Shown: positions 25,800-34,091, counted from the stretch's first letter. The stretch: 64,000 bases of DNA from Verrucomicrobiaceae bacterium E54 (GCA_022548915.1 JAKZES010000002.1:1-64000), one strand, 5' to 3'. Notes: generated by a model from the letters alone, not told the origin. A program made the numbers and translations.

Positions 25800-26348
25800 C
25801 TAGACTTTTCCGACGATGTGGAAACGGACCGTCAGCTCCGGATCCACCTTCATCACCGCGAGCGCACGGATGATGGGAAGCCCGAAGTCCTCGTAGTCGA
25901 GGGTGGCAACGCCATCGATGGTCACCCAGTTTCCGTCCTTCTTCACCGTGAACGGAAAGGCGATCAACTTGTCCACGCCGTGGATCGTGATCCGTCCCTG
26001 GGCATGGGTCTTGCCGTCCTGCTCCCAGGTCTTGATGAACTTGAAGGACCCCTTCGGAGACCCCCCGCCCAACCACTTGATCATCTCCGCGTCCCGCTTC
26101 TTGTCCTCGGTCTTCAGGTCCTTGAATTCCCATGACAACTCGAAGGTGTGCGGCTTCATGGTTGCCGGATCGCCGGAAACCTTCGCCGTGTAGTCTTTGA
26201 GCGTCCCGGTGAATCCATGTCCGGTGGAGCGGCCATCCACCTGGATCCGGCTACGGGCCTTGTCCACCTTCAGCGTCGCCGCACCGGCGGATGCCACCAT
26301 CAACATGCCGCACAAGGCGGCTCCTATAAGTCTTTTCATTTGGTTCAT
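25800..26348 (-). CDS. YceI-family periplasmic lipid-binding protein
   Basis: 182 residues with a signal peptide (MKRLIGAALCGMLMVASAGA). The YceI beta-barrel is recognised from KVDKARSRIQVDGRSTGHGF, KSGGG-like and WVTIDGVATLDYEDFG segments. YceI proteins bind long-chain isoprenoids or amphiphiles, which fits a role holding a hydrophobic product of the neighbouring FAD enzyme, methyltransferase and exporter. The start at 26348 has GGAGAAG about 11 nt upstream; 26339 is an alternative. Longer in-frame starts add a charged leader and are rejected. Confidence 0.88.
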   Translation of the reverse strand: MNQMKRLIGAALCGMLMVASAGAATLKVDKARSRIQVDGRSTGHGFTGTLKDYTAKVSGDPATMKPHTFELSWEFKDLKTEDKKRDAEMIKWLGGGSPKGSFKFIKTWEQDGKTHAQGRITIHGVDKLIAFPFTVKKDGNWVTIDGVATLDYEDFGLPIIRALAVMKVDPELTVRFHIVGKV

Positions 26349-26630
26349 CTCAATTGTCACTTCTCCATCCTTTTCGAAGGCAGGGCCACATCCCCGCACG
26401 CTTCACTTTTCAAAGGTCCGTCCATTCCATGGATCGGTGGTGCCTTGAAATCCCGAAGGCCACCCGTCGCAGGGTCCGCCTGGATTCATGCCCCGGACCG
26501 ACCGTCCCAACGGTCTGGCTCGAACACCCGCACGGCACGACCGACGATCATCCGGACCGGGGGCAGGCATGCCTGCAAAGCAGACCTTCCACGGGCCGGG
26601 CAAAAGGCAGCACCGGCGATCCCGCAGGAA

Positions 26631-27110
26631 TCAACGCCGCATCACCTCGCCGCGGCGCATCGCTCGCGGCGGGGACAATCCGCCGCCCGCGGCGTCCGGG
26701 CACGCGACAGCAACCCGGTCGCACCCGGCGACCTCCAAGCGGACGACCTCGATGCATCCCGGCTCATGACAGGCAACCCAGCCCACTTCCTGATCCCGGG
26801 ACTCGTCGTCATCCACCAGAATCTCCTGCCATCCGAAACTCCATCGGTGATCCGGCTCGTCATGGGAAACCCCGCGGCCAACCAGCAGTTTCTCGACCAT
26901 GGTGTGCCGGTGAGTCCGCTGGGCCGTTCCAAGCACCGCGGATAACCGGGGATGGTGAAGGGTGAGTTCGACCCGGTGGTTGTCGAAATGGCACTGGAGC
27001 TCGTGGTCACCCTGCAGGCTCCCCATCACCAGCACCCCGGCAAAGACTTGCGGAAAACAGGCACCCAGCAGCAACACCGCCGCCAGACAACGGGCCGGTG
27101 CCGACGACAT
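26631..27110 (-). CDS. Hypothetical secreted protein
   Basis: 159 residues, no family recognised. A signal-like N-terminus (ARCLAAVLLLGACFPQVFAG) is followed by a histidine-rich region (HELQCHFDNHRVELTLHHP) and WSFGWQEILVDDDES. Codon choice is GC3-rich like the neighbours, which supports coding. The start could instead be the ATG at 27185. It lies upstream of yceI on the same strand with a 282-bp gap (26349-26630) in which nothing else is evident. Confidence 0.5.
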   Translation of the reverse strand: MSSAPARCLAAVLLLGACFPQVFAGVLVMGSLQGDHELQCHFDNHRVELTLHHPRLSAVLGTAQRTHRHTMVEKLLVGRGVSHDEPDHRWSFGWQEILVDDDESRDQEVGWVACHEPGCIEVVRLEVAGCDRVAVACPDAAGGGLSPPRAMRRGEVMRR

Positions 27111-27421
27111 GAACCCGAGAACCCGCCGCCGCCCCACCCTTGTGGAGGCTCGAAACCGGAGGAGGTTGGGTTGCTTCGGCGTCATCAGATCAAACGGCCC
27201 TTGATGACCCGGAAAATACAGGCATTCAAAAAAATCACCATCCAATTTTTCGGCACGGATTCCATCAGGCATGGCACCAAATCGGCCGGCACCGGATTGA
27301 GCTGCCGCTCCAGGGAGCATCGAGGCGACGACTTTCCACGGTTCCACACCCTTGTAAATTTGTATTGCGACTCAATCGCAACAGCGGCAAGTTTCTTCCC
27401 GTGACGCCGAGCGATCTTCAA
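27111..27421. other. Divergent intergenic region
   Basis: 311 bp between the hypothetical minus-strand gene and the plus-strand iron-transport genes, locally AT-richer (27225-27255 and 27350-27366) than the surroundings, as expected of promoters. It contains the Fur-like palindrome at 27365-27381. No credible ORF was seen here, although the minus-strand gene may start inside it at 27185. Confidence 0.6.
27365..27381. promoter_or_regulatory. Candidate Fur box (6-5-6 palindrome)
   Basis: TTGCGA-CTCAA-TCGCAA is a perfect 6-bp inverted repeat with a 5-bp spacer. It lies 40 nt upstream of the ATG at 27422 and ahead of the iron(III) ABC transporter. A second 6-5-6 palindrome of similar sequence lies at 32092. 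Fur-type regulation is inferred from this architecture and from gene content. Confidence 0.6.
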
Positions 27422-27775
27422 ATGCTGCTGCCCACCGTGACGCCCACGACTTCGAAGGGCGCCGATCTTCTCCTTGATCTCCGCGATCTGCTGCTTTCCC
27501 ACGGCCATCCCGGCAAGTGCGTGAGCTGCTTCTTCGGCCTGCTCGGCGACCTCCGCCAGCCGGGTGCGCTGAAGCCACTGCGGCACTGGTTGGAGCAGCA
27601 CCTCGAGGTCGAGGTCAGCGCCGGCGGACGCGAGATCGACGTGCTGCCCGTGCGCCTCGACGAGGCCGCGGATCTCGAGAGTTTCTGTCACCAGGCGATC
27701 AAGACCGTGCGCTTCGACCGATCCTTCCGCGATCGCCGCATCCAGCTGCGTTTCCGCTACAAAAGCGCCGCCTGA
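27422..27775 (+). CDS. Hypothetical protein, first gene of iron operon
   Basis: 117 residues, no recognised family. Features: an N-terminal helix-rich GADLLLDLRDLLLSHGHPGKC, a CxxC pair (HPGKCVSC), and a basic C-terminus (FDRSFRDRRIQLRFRYKS). An in-frame GTG at 27401 could add seven residues. It lies between the Fur-like palindrome and fbpA (113-bp gap) on the same strand, so it is probably iron-regulated. The CVSC pair could bind metal, but this is speculation. Confidence 0.6.
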   Translation: MLLPTVTPTTSKGADLLLDLRDLLLSHGHPGKCVSCFFGLLGDLRQPGALKPLRHWLEQHLEVEVSAGGREIDVLPVRLDEAADLESFCHQAIKTVRFDRSFRDRRIQLRFRYKSAA

Positions 27776-27888
27776 ATTTCCCTCCCCTTCATCTGCTCCA
27801 GAGTCGCGGGCCTCTCCCTTGAAGGCCCCGTCAAGCAACTCTTGCGATCCGAGCATCAGGCCTCTTATTGCCCCACCCCACCCGTGTC

Positions 27889-28890
27889 ATGAAACGAGTC
27901 ATCCTCCTCCTCAACATCCTGTTCCTCGCCGCGACGGCCGCCAAAGAAGTCCGCCTCTACACCGAGCGCCACTACGATTCGGACAAGCGCATCTTCAAGC
28001 AGTTCACCGAACAGACCGGGATCGAGGTCAAGGTGGTCAAGGCCGGCGCCGATGAGCTCATCGCCCGCATGGAGGCCGAGAAGGACGCGCCGCAGGCTGA
28101 TCTCTACATCACGGTCGACGCCGCCACCCTCGGCCGCGCCTCCGCCAAGGGCCTCTTCCAAGCCCACGACAGCCAGACGGTGGAGGACCGGATTCTCGAC
28201 GGCCTCGCCGCGGCGGACGGCACCTGGGTCCCGCTGACGATGCGCGCCCGCGTCTTCGCGACCTCGAAGGAGCGCCTCGAAAGCCCGCCGACGAGCTACG
28301 CCGGACTCGCCGAACCCGGGTATCGCGGCCGGGTGCTCGTGCGTTCCTCCACCTCGCACTACAACCAGTCGCTGCTCGCCGCCATCATCGCCGCCAGCGG
28401 CCGGGATGCCGCCATGAAGTGGGCCGGCGGAGTGAAGAACAACATGGCCCGGCCACCCCAGGGCGGCGACCGCGACCAGATCCGGGCCGTCGCCCTCGGC
28501 CTGGGTGACATCGCGGTGACCAATTCCTACTACCTCGGCCTGCTCGAGAAATCCGACGACCCCAAGGACCGCGCCGCCCGGGCTGCCGTGAACGTCGTCT
28601 TCCCCGATCTCGACGGGCGCGGCACCCACGTCAACATCAGCGGTGGCGGCATCATCAAGGGTGCGCCGAACCTGGAGAATGCCGTGAAGCTGCTCGAGTT
28701 CCTGACCTCCGATGAAATCCAGGGGCTCTATCAGGAACTCAATGCGGAGTACGCCGTGGTCAAGGGGGTCGAGCCCACGGCCATCCAGAAGGGCTGGGGT
28801 GAATTCACCCCGGACTTCGAATCCCTCGACGAACTCTCCAGCCACACCGTCGACGCGGTCCGGATCTTCAACCTCGTCGGCTGGCCCTGA
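27889..28890 (+). CDS. Iron(III) ABC transporter, substrate-binding protein
   Basis: 333 residues with a signal peptide (MKRVILLLNILFLAATAA). FbpA/FutA-family periplasmic binding protein: EVRLYTERHYDSDKRIFKQF at the mature N-terminus, DLYITVDAATLGRA, and the tyrosine pair NSYYLGLL that binds ferric iron in this family. It delivers Fe3+ to the permease encoded next. The ATG at 27889 was chosen because it starts the signal peptide; an alternative in-frame start lies seven codons upstream. The 90-bp gap to the permease gene contains a palindromic repeat. Confidence 0.94.
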   Translation: MKRVILLLNILFLAATAAKEVRLYTERHYDSDKRIFKQFTEQTGIEVKVVKAGADELIARMEAEKDAPQADLYITVDAATLGRASAKGLFQAHDSQTVEDRILDGLAAADGTWVPLTMRARVFATSKERLESPPTSYAGLAEPGYRGRVLVRSSTSHYNQSLLAAIIAASGRDAAMKWAGGVKNNMARPPQGGDRDQIRAVALGLGDIAVTNSYYLGLLEKSDDPKDRAARAAVNVVFPDLDGRGTHVNISGGGIIKGAPNLENAVKLLEFLTSDEIQGLYQELNAEYAVVKGVEPTAIQKGWGEFTPDFESLDELSSHTVDAVRIFNLVGWP

Positions 28891-28898
28891 GCAATGAC

Positions 28899-28970
28899 GT
28901 GGCCGGGCCTTCCAGGCCCGTTGCCTCGACCCTTGTTTTGATTGGCGACGGGGCTGGAAGCCCCGGCCAC
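28899..28970. repeat. Inverted repeat between fbpA- and fbpB-like genes
   Basis: Arms 28899-28925 and 28944-28970 are inverted copies with about four mismatches. Each arm also forms its own hairpin: CGGGCCT-TCC-AGGCCCG on the left, GGGGCT-GGA-AGCCCC on the right. It fills nearly all of the intercistronic gap and ends 10 nt before the permease GTG. It may stabilise the upstream message so that the binding protein is made in excess. Confidence 0.7.
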
Positions 28971-28980
28971 AGTCACCGAC

Positions 28981-30570
28981 GTGACCACCCTCCGCCTCAT
29001 CTTCTGGATCGTCTGCGCCCTGCTGCTGCTGCCGGTGGCCCATCTCCTTGCCGGACTGTTCACGGCGGTGCCGGACGACTCGTGGCAGCAGGTCCGCGAC
29101 TACCTGCTCGCCCCGGCGATCCGCGACTCGCTGATCCTGACCATCTCGGTCTGCGCCCTGACCCTGCTCATGGCGGTGCCCGCGGCGTGGTTCGTCACCC
29201 GCTTTGACTTTCCCGGGCGGCGGCTGTTCTCGATCCTGCTGGTGCTGCCCCTCGCGGTCCCGCCCTACGTCGCCGCCTACGTCAGCACCGAAGCCCGCGA
29301 GGCCCTCATCCCGTGGCTGGTGGAAATCCGCAACCGCCACGGCGTCGACACCTTCCTGATCGTCGAGCAGGTCCATCGCTTCGCGTGGCTGGCGGTGATG
29401 CTGGCGGCGGTCCTCTACCCCTACGTTTTTTTGGCCGCCCGGTCGGCCTTCGCCAGCCATGGCAGCCGGCTCGCCGAAACCGCGCGCACCCTCGGCGCCG
29501 GACCGCTGCGGTCCTTTTTTCGCGTCAGCCTGCCACTCGCCCGCCCCGCGCTCGCGGCCGGGCTGTTCCTGGTCGCCATGGAAACCCTCAACGACTACGG
29601 CGCAGTCGCCCATTTCGGGGTCCAGACGCTGACCCCCACCCTGTTCCGCACCTGGTTCCAACTCGGGGACCTGGAGAGCGCCCGCCGTCTTGCGGCGTGG
29701 ATGCTGCTGGCCGTGCTGCTGGCCCGCTTCGCGGAAATCCGCCTGAGGGGTCGCGCCGGGTTCGACAGCCGCCAGCGTGCCTCCGACCCGCGCGAGAAAC
29801 CCGGTCCGGTCGTTGCCGCGCTGTGCCTGCTCTCGTGCAGCCTCCCGGTCGCCATCGGGTTCCTCTATCCCCTGCTCACCCTCGGACAATGGTTGCGGGT
29901 CACCGGCGGGCCCGAGGAAGTCGGCCCCTTCCTGCGCGCGTCCTGGCACAGCCTCTCCCTCGGCCTGGGGGTCACGGGAATCTGCCTGCTGGCAGCCCTC
30001 GTCCTCACCGCCGTCCAGCGCTTTCACCGCGACCGCCTCCACGACCTCACCGCCCGCACGGCATCGATCGCCGGCTATGCCGCGCCCGGGGCGGTGGTCG
30101 CGATCGCCCTCTTCGGCACCGCCGCCTCGGCGCGGGATGTTCTGCCCGATTTCCTGGCTCCGGTGCTCGTCTCCGGATCGCTGCTGTGGCTCGTTTACGG
30201 GCTCACGGCGCGCTACTTCGCGGTCGCCGGCCAGCTCACCCGCGAGGGCCTCGACGCCATCCCGGCGGGCTACGATCACGGGGCCCGGCTGCTCGGCTCG
30301 ACCCCGCTGCAAGCCTTCCTCCGGGTCCATCTGCCCCTGCTTCGCCCGAGCCTTGCCGCCGGCGCGATTCTCGTCTTCATCGATGTTCTCAAGGAGCTCC
30401 CGCTGTCCCTGATCCTGCGTCCCTTCGACTACGACACCCTCGGCACCTGGACCTACGGGCTGGCAACCCAGGGCCAGGTCTTCGCCTGCGCCGCCCCCGC
30501 CCTCTCCATCATTGCCATCGGCTCGGTCGGCCTGATCGTGGTCGAACTCCTGATCTGGAAACGCCGCTGA
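28981..30570 (+). CDS. Iron(III) ABC transporter, permease
   Basis: 529 residues, FbpB/ThiP type: two fused BPD_transp_1 halves with about 12 membrane helices. EAA loops are visible in both halves (ETARTLGAGPLRSFFRVSLP near residue 165 and HGARLLGSTPLQAFLRVHLP near 440), which contact the ATPase. The GTG at 28981 is preferred: the longer in-frame TTG start at 28942 lies in the palindromic repeat. It is followed 5 bp later by the ATPase gene. Confidence 0.93.
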   Translation: MTTLRLIFWIVCALLLLPVAHLLAGLFTAVPDDSWQQVRDYLLAPAIRDSLILTISVCALTLLMAVPAAWFVTRFDFPGRRLFSILLVLPLAVPPYVAAYVSTEAREALIPWLVEIRNRHGVDTFLIVEQVHRFAWLAVMLAAVLYPYVFLAARSAFASHGSRLAETARTLGAGPLRSFFRVSLPLARPALAAGLFLVAMETLNDYGAVAHFGVQTLTPTLFRTWFQLGDLESARRLAAWMLLAVLLARFAEIRLRGRAGFDSRQRASDPREKPGPVVAALCLLSCSLPVAIGFLYPLLTLGQWLRVTGGPEEVGPFLRASWHSLSLGLGVTGICLLAALVLTAVQRFHRDRLHDLTARTASIAGYAAPGAVVAIALFGTAASARDVLPDFLAPVLVSGSLLWLVYGLTARYFAVAGQLTREGLDAIPAGYDHGARLLGSTPLQAFLRVHLPLLRPSLAAGAILVFIDVLKELPLSLILRPFDYDTLGTWTYGLATQGQVFACAAPALSIIAIGSVGLIVVELLIWKRR

Positions 30571-30575
30571 ATCCC

Positions 30576-31544
30576 ATGAGCTTGCTCGACATTCAATCCC
30601 TGACCCATCGCTACCCCGGAAACTCCCGACCGGCGGTGGACCGCATCACCCTGGAGCTGAGCCGCGGCGAGGTGCTGGCCCTGATCGGTGGCAGCGGCAG
30701 CGGCAAGTCGACCCTGCTGCGCTGCATCGCCGGCCTCGAGACGCCCAGCAAGGGCCGCATCACGCTCGGCGGGAGAACCCTCACCGGCCCCCGGCTGCAT
30801 CTGCCCCCCGAGCGACGCCGCATCGGCATGGTCGCGCAGTCCGGGGATCTCTTTCCCCATCTCACGGTGTTGAAAAATACCGCCTTCGGTCTGCACCGCC
30901 TGCCCCGTGCAAAGCGTCGCGAGCAGGCGCTGGATGCCCTCGCGATGGTCGGACTCGACGGCCTCGCCGACCGCTATCCCGCCGAGCTTTCCGGGGGCGA
31001 GGCCCAGCGCGTGGCCCTGGCCCGCTCACTCGCGACCGACCCCGAACTGATCCTCCTCGACGAGCCCTTCAGCAACCTCGACGCCTCGCTCCGCGATCAC
31101 CTGCGCAGCCAGACACTGGAGGTCCTCCGCCAGCGGGGCATCACCACGATCTTCGTCACCCACCACGGCGACGACGCCCTCGCCGCCGGCGACCGGATCG
31201 CGGTGCTGCGGGACGGTCGACTCGTGCAATGCGCCCCGCCACGCGTGGTCTGGCGCCACCCGGTGGACCGCGAGGTCGCCGCCCTCTTCGGTGGCGTCAA
31301 TCTACTTCCCGGCGCTGAGGTGCCACAATGCCTGCGGCCCGAGGAACTCGGTCTTTGCTCCGGCGACCAGGACGATTGCCTGGCCTGTGGCCGGATCGAG
31401 CGGGTCGACTTCCTGGGTTCGTGCCAGCTTGTGCTCGTCCGCACCCACGACGACGAAAACCTGATCCGCGTTCAGATCGGAGCGGATGACCGGGTCGAAA
31501 CCGGCACCCGGGTCGGCATCGTTCCCCGTCCCGCCCGCCACTGA
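30576..31544 (+). CDS. Iron(III) ABC transporter, ATP-binding protein
   Basis: 322 residues, FbpC-like. Walker A GGSGSGKST (about 39-47), ABC signature LSGGEAQRVALARSLA, Walker B LILLDEPFSNLD, and H-loop FVTHHGDDA. The C-terminal region (245-322) is a TOBE-type domain. It energises ferric-iron import with the two preceding genes. The start is 5 bp after the permease stop. Confidence 0.95.
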   Translation: MSLLDIQSLTHRYPGNSRPAVDRITLELSRGEVLALIGGSGSGKSTLLRCIAGLETPSKGRITLGGRTLTGPRLHLPPERRRIGMVAQSGDLFPHLTVLKNTAFGLHRLPRAKRREQALDALAMVGLDGLADRYPAELSGGEAQRVALARSLATDPELILLDEPFSNLDASLRDHLRSQTLEVLRQRGITTIFVTHHGDDALAAGDRIAVLRDGRLVQCAPPRVVWRHPVDREVAALFGGVNLLPGAEVPQCLRPEELGLCSGDQDDCLACGRIERVDFLGSCQLVLVRTHDDENLIRVQIGADDRVETGTRVGIVPRPARH

Positions 31545-31680
31545 AATTGCGATGGAAAGACCGGAAATCCACGCCATAGATCCCGCGTGGTGCGTTGCAG
31601 CACCCCGATCATCGGCCAGGCACCGGCCCTGATCGACCGCTTCCTCCTTCAATCCAACACCAACGAACCGCCATCCCACC

Positions 31681-32037
31681 ATGACCACCGCCGTCCGCAC
31701 CGCCATCATCTCCGGAGTTCTCCTGATCCTCTGGTCCGTCGTCTCCTATTTCATCTCGGAAAGCCGGAGCTTCACCGCCTTCATCCCCGCCATCTTCGGC
31801 GTTCTGCTCGCCATCTGTGGCGTGATCGGTCGGAGTGAAGGGGCGCGCAAGCACGCCATGCACGCCGCCGCCGTGGTCGGTCTGCTCGGCCTCCTCGGCG
31901 GCTTCGGGATGGGCCTGCGCAAGGTCTTCTCCGAACCCGGACTGGCCGCCTACAGCCAGGTATTTCTCGGAATCGTGAGCCTGGTTTTTCTGGTCACCTG
32001 CATCCGATCCTTCATCGCCGCAAGGCGTGGCTCGTAA
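31681..32037 (+). CDS. Small four-helix membrane protein
   Basis: 118 residues with four hydrophobic segments (about 7-24, 32-48, 63-78, 88-108) and short loops ending in a basic SFIAARRGS tail. No family was recognised. It follows the iron ATPase by 136 bp on the same strand; whether it is in the iron operon is not clear. A small channel or holin-like structural role cannot be judged. Confidence 0.75.
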   Translation: MTTAVRTAIISGVLLILWSVVSYFISESRSFTAFIPAIFGVLLAICGVIGRSEGARKHAMHAAAVVGLLGLLGGFGMGLRKVFSEPGLAAYSQVFLGIVSLVFLVTCIRSFIAARRGS

Positions 32038-32091
32038 AGGGCCGGGCGTGGGTCCTGCCGCATTGCCGATGGGACGAAGTCTTCGCTCTTA

Positions 32092-32108
32092 TTGAGACTG
32101 ACTCTCAA
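32092..32108. promoter_or_regulatory. Candidate Fur box upstream of Cys-rich ORF
   Basis: TTGAGA-CTGAC-TCTCAA is a perfect 6-bp inverted repeat with a 5-bp spacer, about 75 nt before the ATG at 32184. It resembles Fur-regulated promoters (TTGAGA...TCTCAA). A half-site, ATTGAGAC, recurs at 32158. Together with the palindrome at 27365 it brackets the iron-transport genes. Confidence 0.6.
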
Positions 32109-32183
32109 CCAGAAACCTTTTGATCTTTTGGAAATCCGGCAATTGGTGTTGTGCCTATTGAGACAACGAACCAACACAAGATC

Positions 32184-32375
32184 ATGACGAGCGAAACCAC
32201 GACCAAAGCCTGCGCAAGCTGCGCCCACTGGAAATCAGGAGCTGCCGGGGACGGTGAATGCCGCCGCCATGCGCCGCAGTTGATCACCTTCGAGATCGAT
32301 GACGATGTGAAGGTGGAATCCCGTTTCCCCACCACCGCCCAGGATGACTGGTGCGGCGATTTCGAGGCCAGCTGA
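32184..32375 (+). CDS. Small Cys-rich, probably metal-binding protein
   Basis: 63 residues with four cysteines in the pattern CASCAHW, GECRRHAP and DDWCGDF, plus one conserved-looking histidine. This C-x2-C...C...C layout suggests a zinc or iron-sulfur site. Similar tiny proteins with FPxTxxxDWCGxF endings are widespread but uncharacterised as far as I know. Preceded by a Fur-like palindrome and followed by a strong terminator, so it looks like an independently transcribed, perhaps iron-controlled, unit. Confidence 0.8.
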   Translation: MTSETTTKACASCAHWKSGAAGDGECRRHAPQLITFEIDDDVKVESRFPTTAQDDWCGDFEAS

Positions 32376-32395
32376 CAGTCTCTGCCTCCTTCTCC

Positions 32396-32426
32396 AAGGC
32401 CCGCCGGAAACGGCGGGCCTTTTTTC
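32396..32426 (+). terminator. Intrinsic terminator after Cys-rich ORF
   Basis: AAGGCCCGCCG pairs with CGGCGGGCCTT around a GAAA tetraloop, followed by six T. It is 20 bp downstream of the stop at 32375, and its T-run abuts the menD stop codon on the other strand. Confidence 0.95.
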
Positions 32427-33984
32427 ATGCCGGCGACCCGTCCCAGCGACTCCAGAAATCCGTGGTCTCGCTCGCCGATGGCCGCAGCTCGACCAGCAGC
32501 GGCTTTTCACCCGGCTCCAGCGCGTCGAAACCATCCTGCGAGTCGATCACCCGATAATCCATCCCCCACATCGACGCCCACCCTTCCAGCGAGAGTTCGT
32601 GAGGGTTGAGCATCAGCTCACGACCCCGCCCGCTCATCGAAGCCAGCCGCGGCACCCGGGAAAAGATCTGCCCGCCGCCGTTGTTCACGACCACGAGCAC
32701 CCGGCCCTTGCGCTCCACCTGCCCGAGCATCGCCGGGGCCGCCAGGTCGTAAAGCGCCGTCAGGTCCCCCACCACGCACCACGCGTCTTCGCGCGCGGCC
32801 GTCCAGCCGAGCCAGGTCGAGATCTGGCCGTCGATCCCGTTCACTCCGCGATTCGCGCGCACTTCGGGGATTGGCACGTCCCACTGCGCGAACAGGTTCC
32901 ACTCGCGAATCGGCAGGCTGTTTCCGAGGAACACTCCCGAGCCCAGCGCCGCGTAGGTGGACAGCGTCCTCAGCATGGCGGGCTCGCTGTCGGGAAAGGC
33001 CTCCAGCAACTCGTCGATCAGGGCCGCCCGTCGCGAATTGCCTTCCAACAAATCGAGGGCGTCGTCCGCGACTTCGACCTCTCCCAGCCCACGGATCGCG
33101 GCCCCGACCCGGGCCTGGATCGTGTGCGACTCGCGTGCCAGACCGGGATAGCCGCTGCGGGTCACGTTCCACACCTCGGTCTCCGGCATCTCCTCGAGAT
33201 CGCGCCAGAAGCGCCCGCTCGGCACCGCCCCCAGCCGCAGCACCTTGCCCGGTGGATGAGCCTTCAGCTGGCGGTCCGGATCCGCCAGCACCAGCGGGCC
33301 CAGCGCCTCGCGCAGGCCGCTGGTCGCTTCCGCCACCACCGGCACCTTCAGGTCATGGATGAAATGGTAGACATCCTCGGCATCTTCCGGCTCCAACTCA
33401 CCGATCATCACCACGAGTCCGCGGTAGAGATCGTCCTTGAGCCAGCGGGCCAGTCCCGCCATCGCCAGGCGCGGCCACTCGGCGCCGTGCCGCCGACCTT
33501 CATCCGCGAGACTCAACTCGCCGGGTTCGAACTCTTCCTCGAGTTCCACGTTCACATGCCACGGCGACCGCCGGTCCCATGCCTGCCAGTCGCCGCTGCC
33601 GGCGTGCCCACCGAAAATCCCCGGCTGGGTGATGCACTGCGGCGCGCCGGATTCTCGGAATCGCGCCGGGCGATCGGCGGTGACCAGCACCAGCGGCCGT
33701 CCCTGATAGGCCGCCTCGATCACCGACGGCAGCAACTCCGCCACCGCCGTGCCGCTGGTCGTGACCACCGCGCAGGGGGTTCCCTGCATCGTCCGGCCGA
33801 GGGCAAAGAATCCCGCCGAACGCTCCTCGAAGTGCCGTCGCAGGGTCACGTGGCCCGCCGCTTCCGCCCGCGCCAGCACCTCAACCAGCGCCGCATTCCG
33901 AGCCCCGGCACACACGACGAACTCCCGCACGCCGTTCGCCAGGCAATCCCGCACCGTTTCCACAGCGATGTCCCAACTCGTCAC
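32425..33984 (-). CDS. menD: SEPHCHC synthase
   Basis: 519 residues, thiamine-diphosphate enzyme of menaquinone synthesis that joins 2-oxoglutarate to isochorismate. N-terminal CAGARNAALVEVL and the catalytic-Glu region RRHFEERSAGFFALG are visible. The central ANRGVNGIDGQIST and the ThDP/Mg motif GDLTALYDLAAPAMLG followed by VVVNNGGGQIF are MenD signatures. It lies 17 kb away from the other men genes. No menF (isochorismate synthase) is seen next to it. Its stop overlaps the convergent terminator. Confidence 0.96.
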   Translation of the reverse strand: MTSWDIAVETVRDCLANGVREFVVCAGARNAALVEVLARAEAAGHVTLRRHFEERSAGFFALGRTMQGTPCAVVTTSGTAVAELLPSVIEAAYQGRPLVLVTADRPARFRESGAPQCITQPGIFGGHAGSGDWQAWDRRSPWHVNVELEEEFEPGELSLADEGRRHGAEWPRLAMAGLARWLKDDLYRGLVVMIGELEPEDAEDVYHFIHDLKVPVVAEATSGLREALGPLVLADPDRQLKAHPPGKVLRLGAVPSGRFWRDLEEMPETEVWNVTRSGYPGLARESHTIQARVGAAIRGLGEVEVADDALDLLEGNSRRAALIDELLEAFPDSEPAMLRTLSTYAALGSGVFLGNSLPIREWNLFAQWDVPIPEVRANRGVNGIDGQISTWLGWTAAREDAWCVVGDLTALYDLAAPAMLGQVERKGRVLVVVNNGGGQIFSRVPRLASMSGRGRELMLNPHELSLEGWASMWGMDYRVIDSQDGFDALEPGEKPLLVELRPSASETTDFWSRWDGSPA

Positions 33985-34022
33985 GGCGGGATGCTAGCAA
34001 GGAGCGATGCCTGGCCAAGAAA

Positions 34023-34090
34023 GGACCGCCGATCTCCGAATCGGCATCTTGGAGCATTGACTTGGGTGCCGATTCGGAGATCGGCGGTCC
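34023..34090. repeat. REP pair left of RAYT
   Basis: Perfect 24-bp inverted repeat (34023-34046 and 34067-34090) with a 20-nt loop. Each unit is GGAC-C-GCCGAT-N6-ATCGGC-A, so it has its own 6-bp hairpin and a 5' tetranucleotide foot. Confidence 0.9.
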
Positions 34091-34091
34091 A

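Noticed and set aside
27865-30330. 821-codon open frame on the minus strand
   Set aside because: It is the mirror of the iron ABC transporter genes; its composition is Gly/Arg/Asp/Glu-rich without any domain, as usual for antisense frames in GC-rich DNA.
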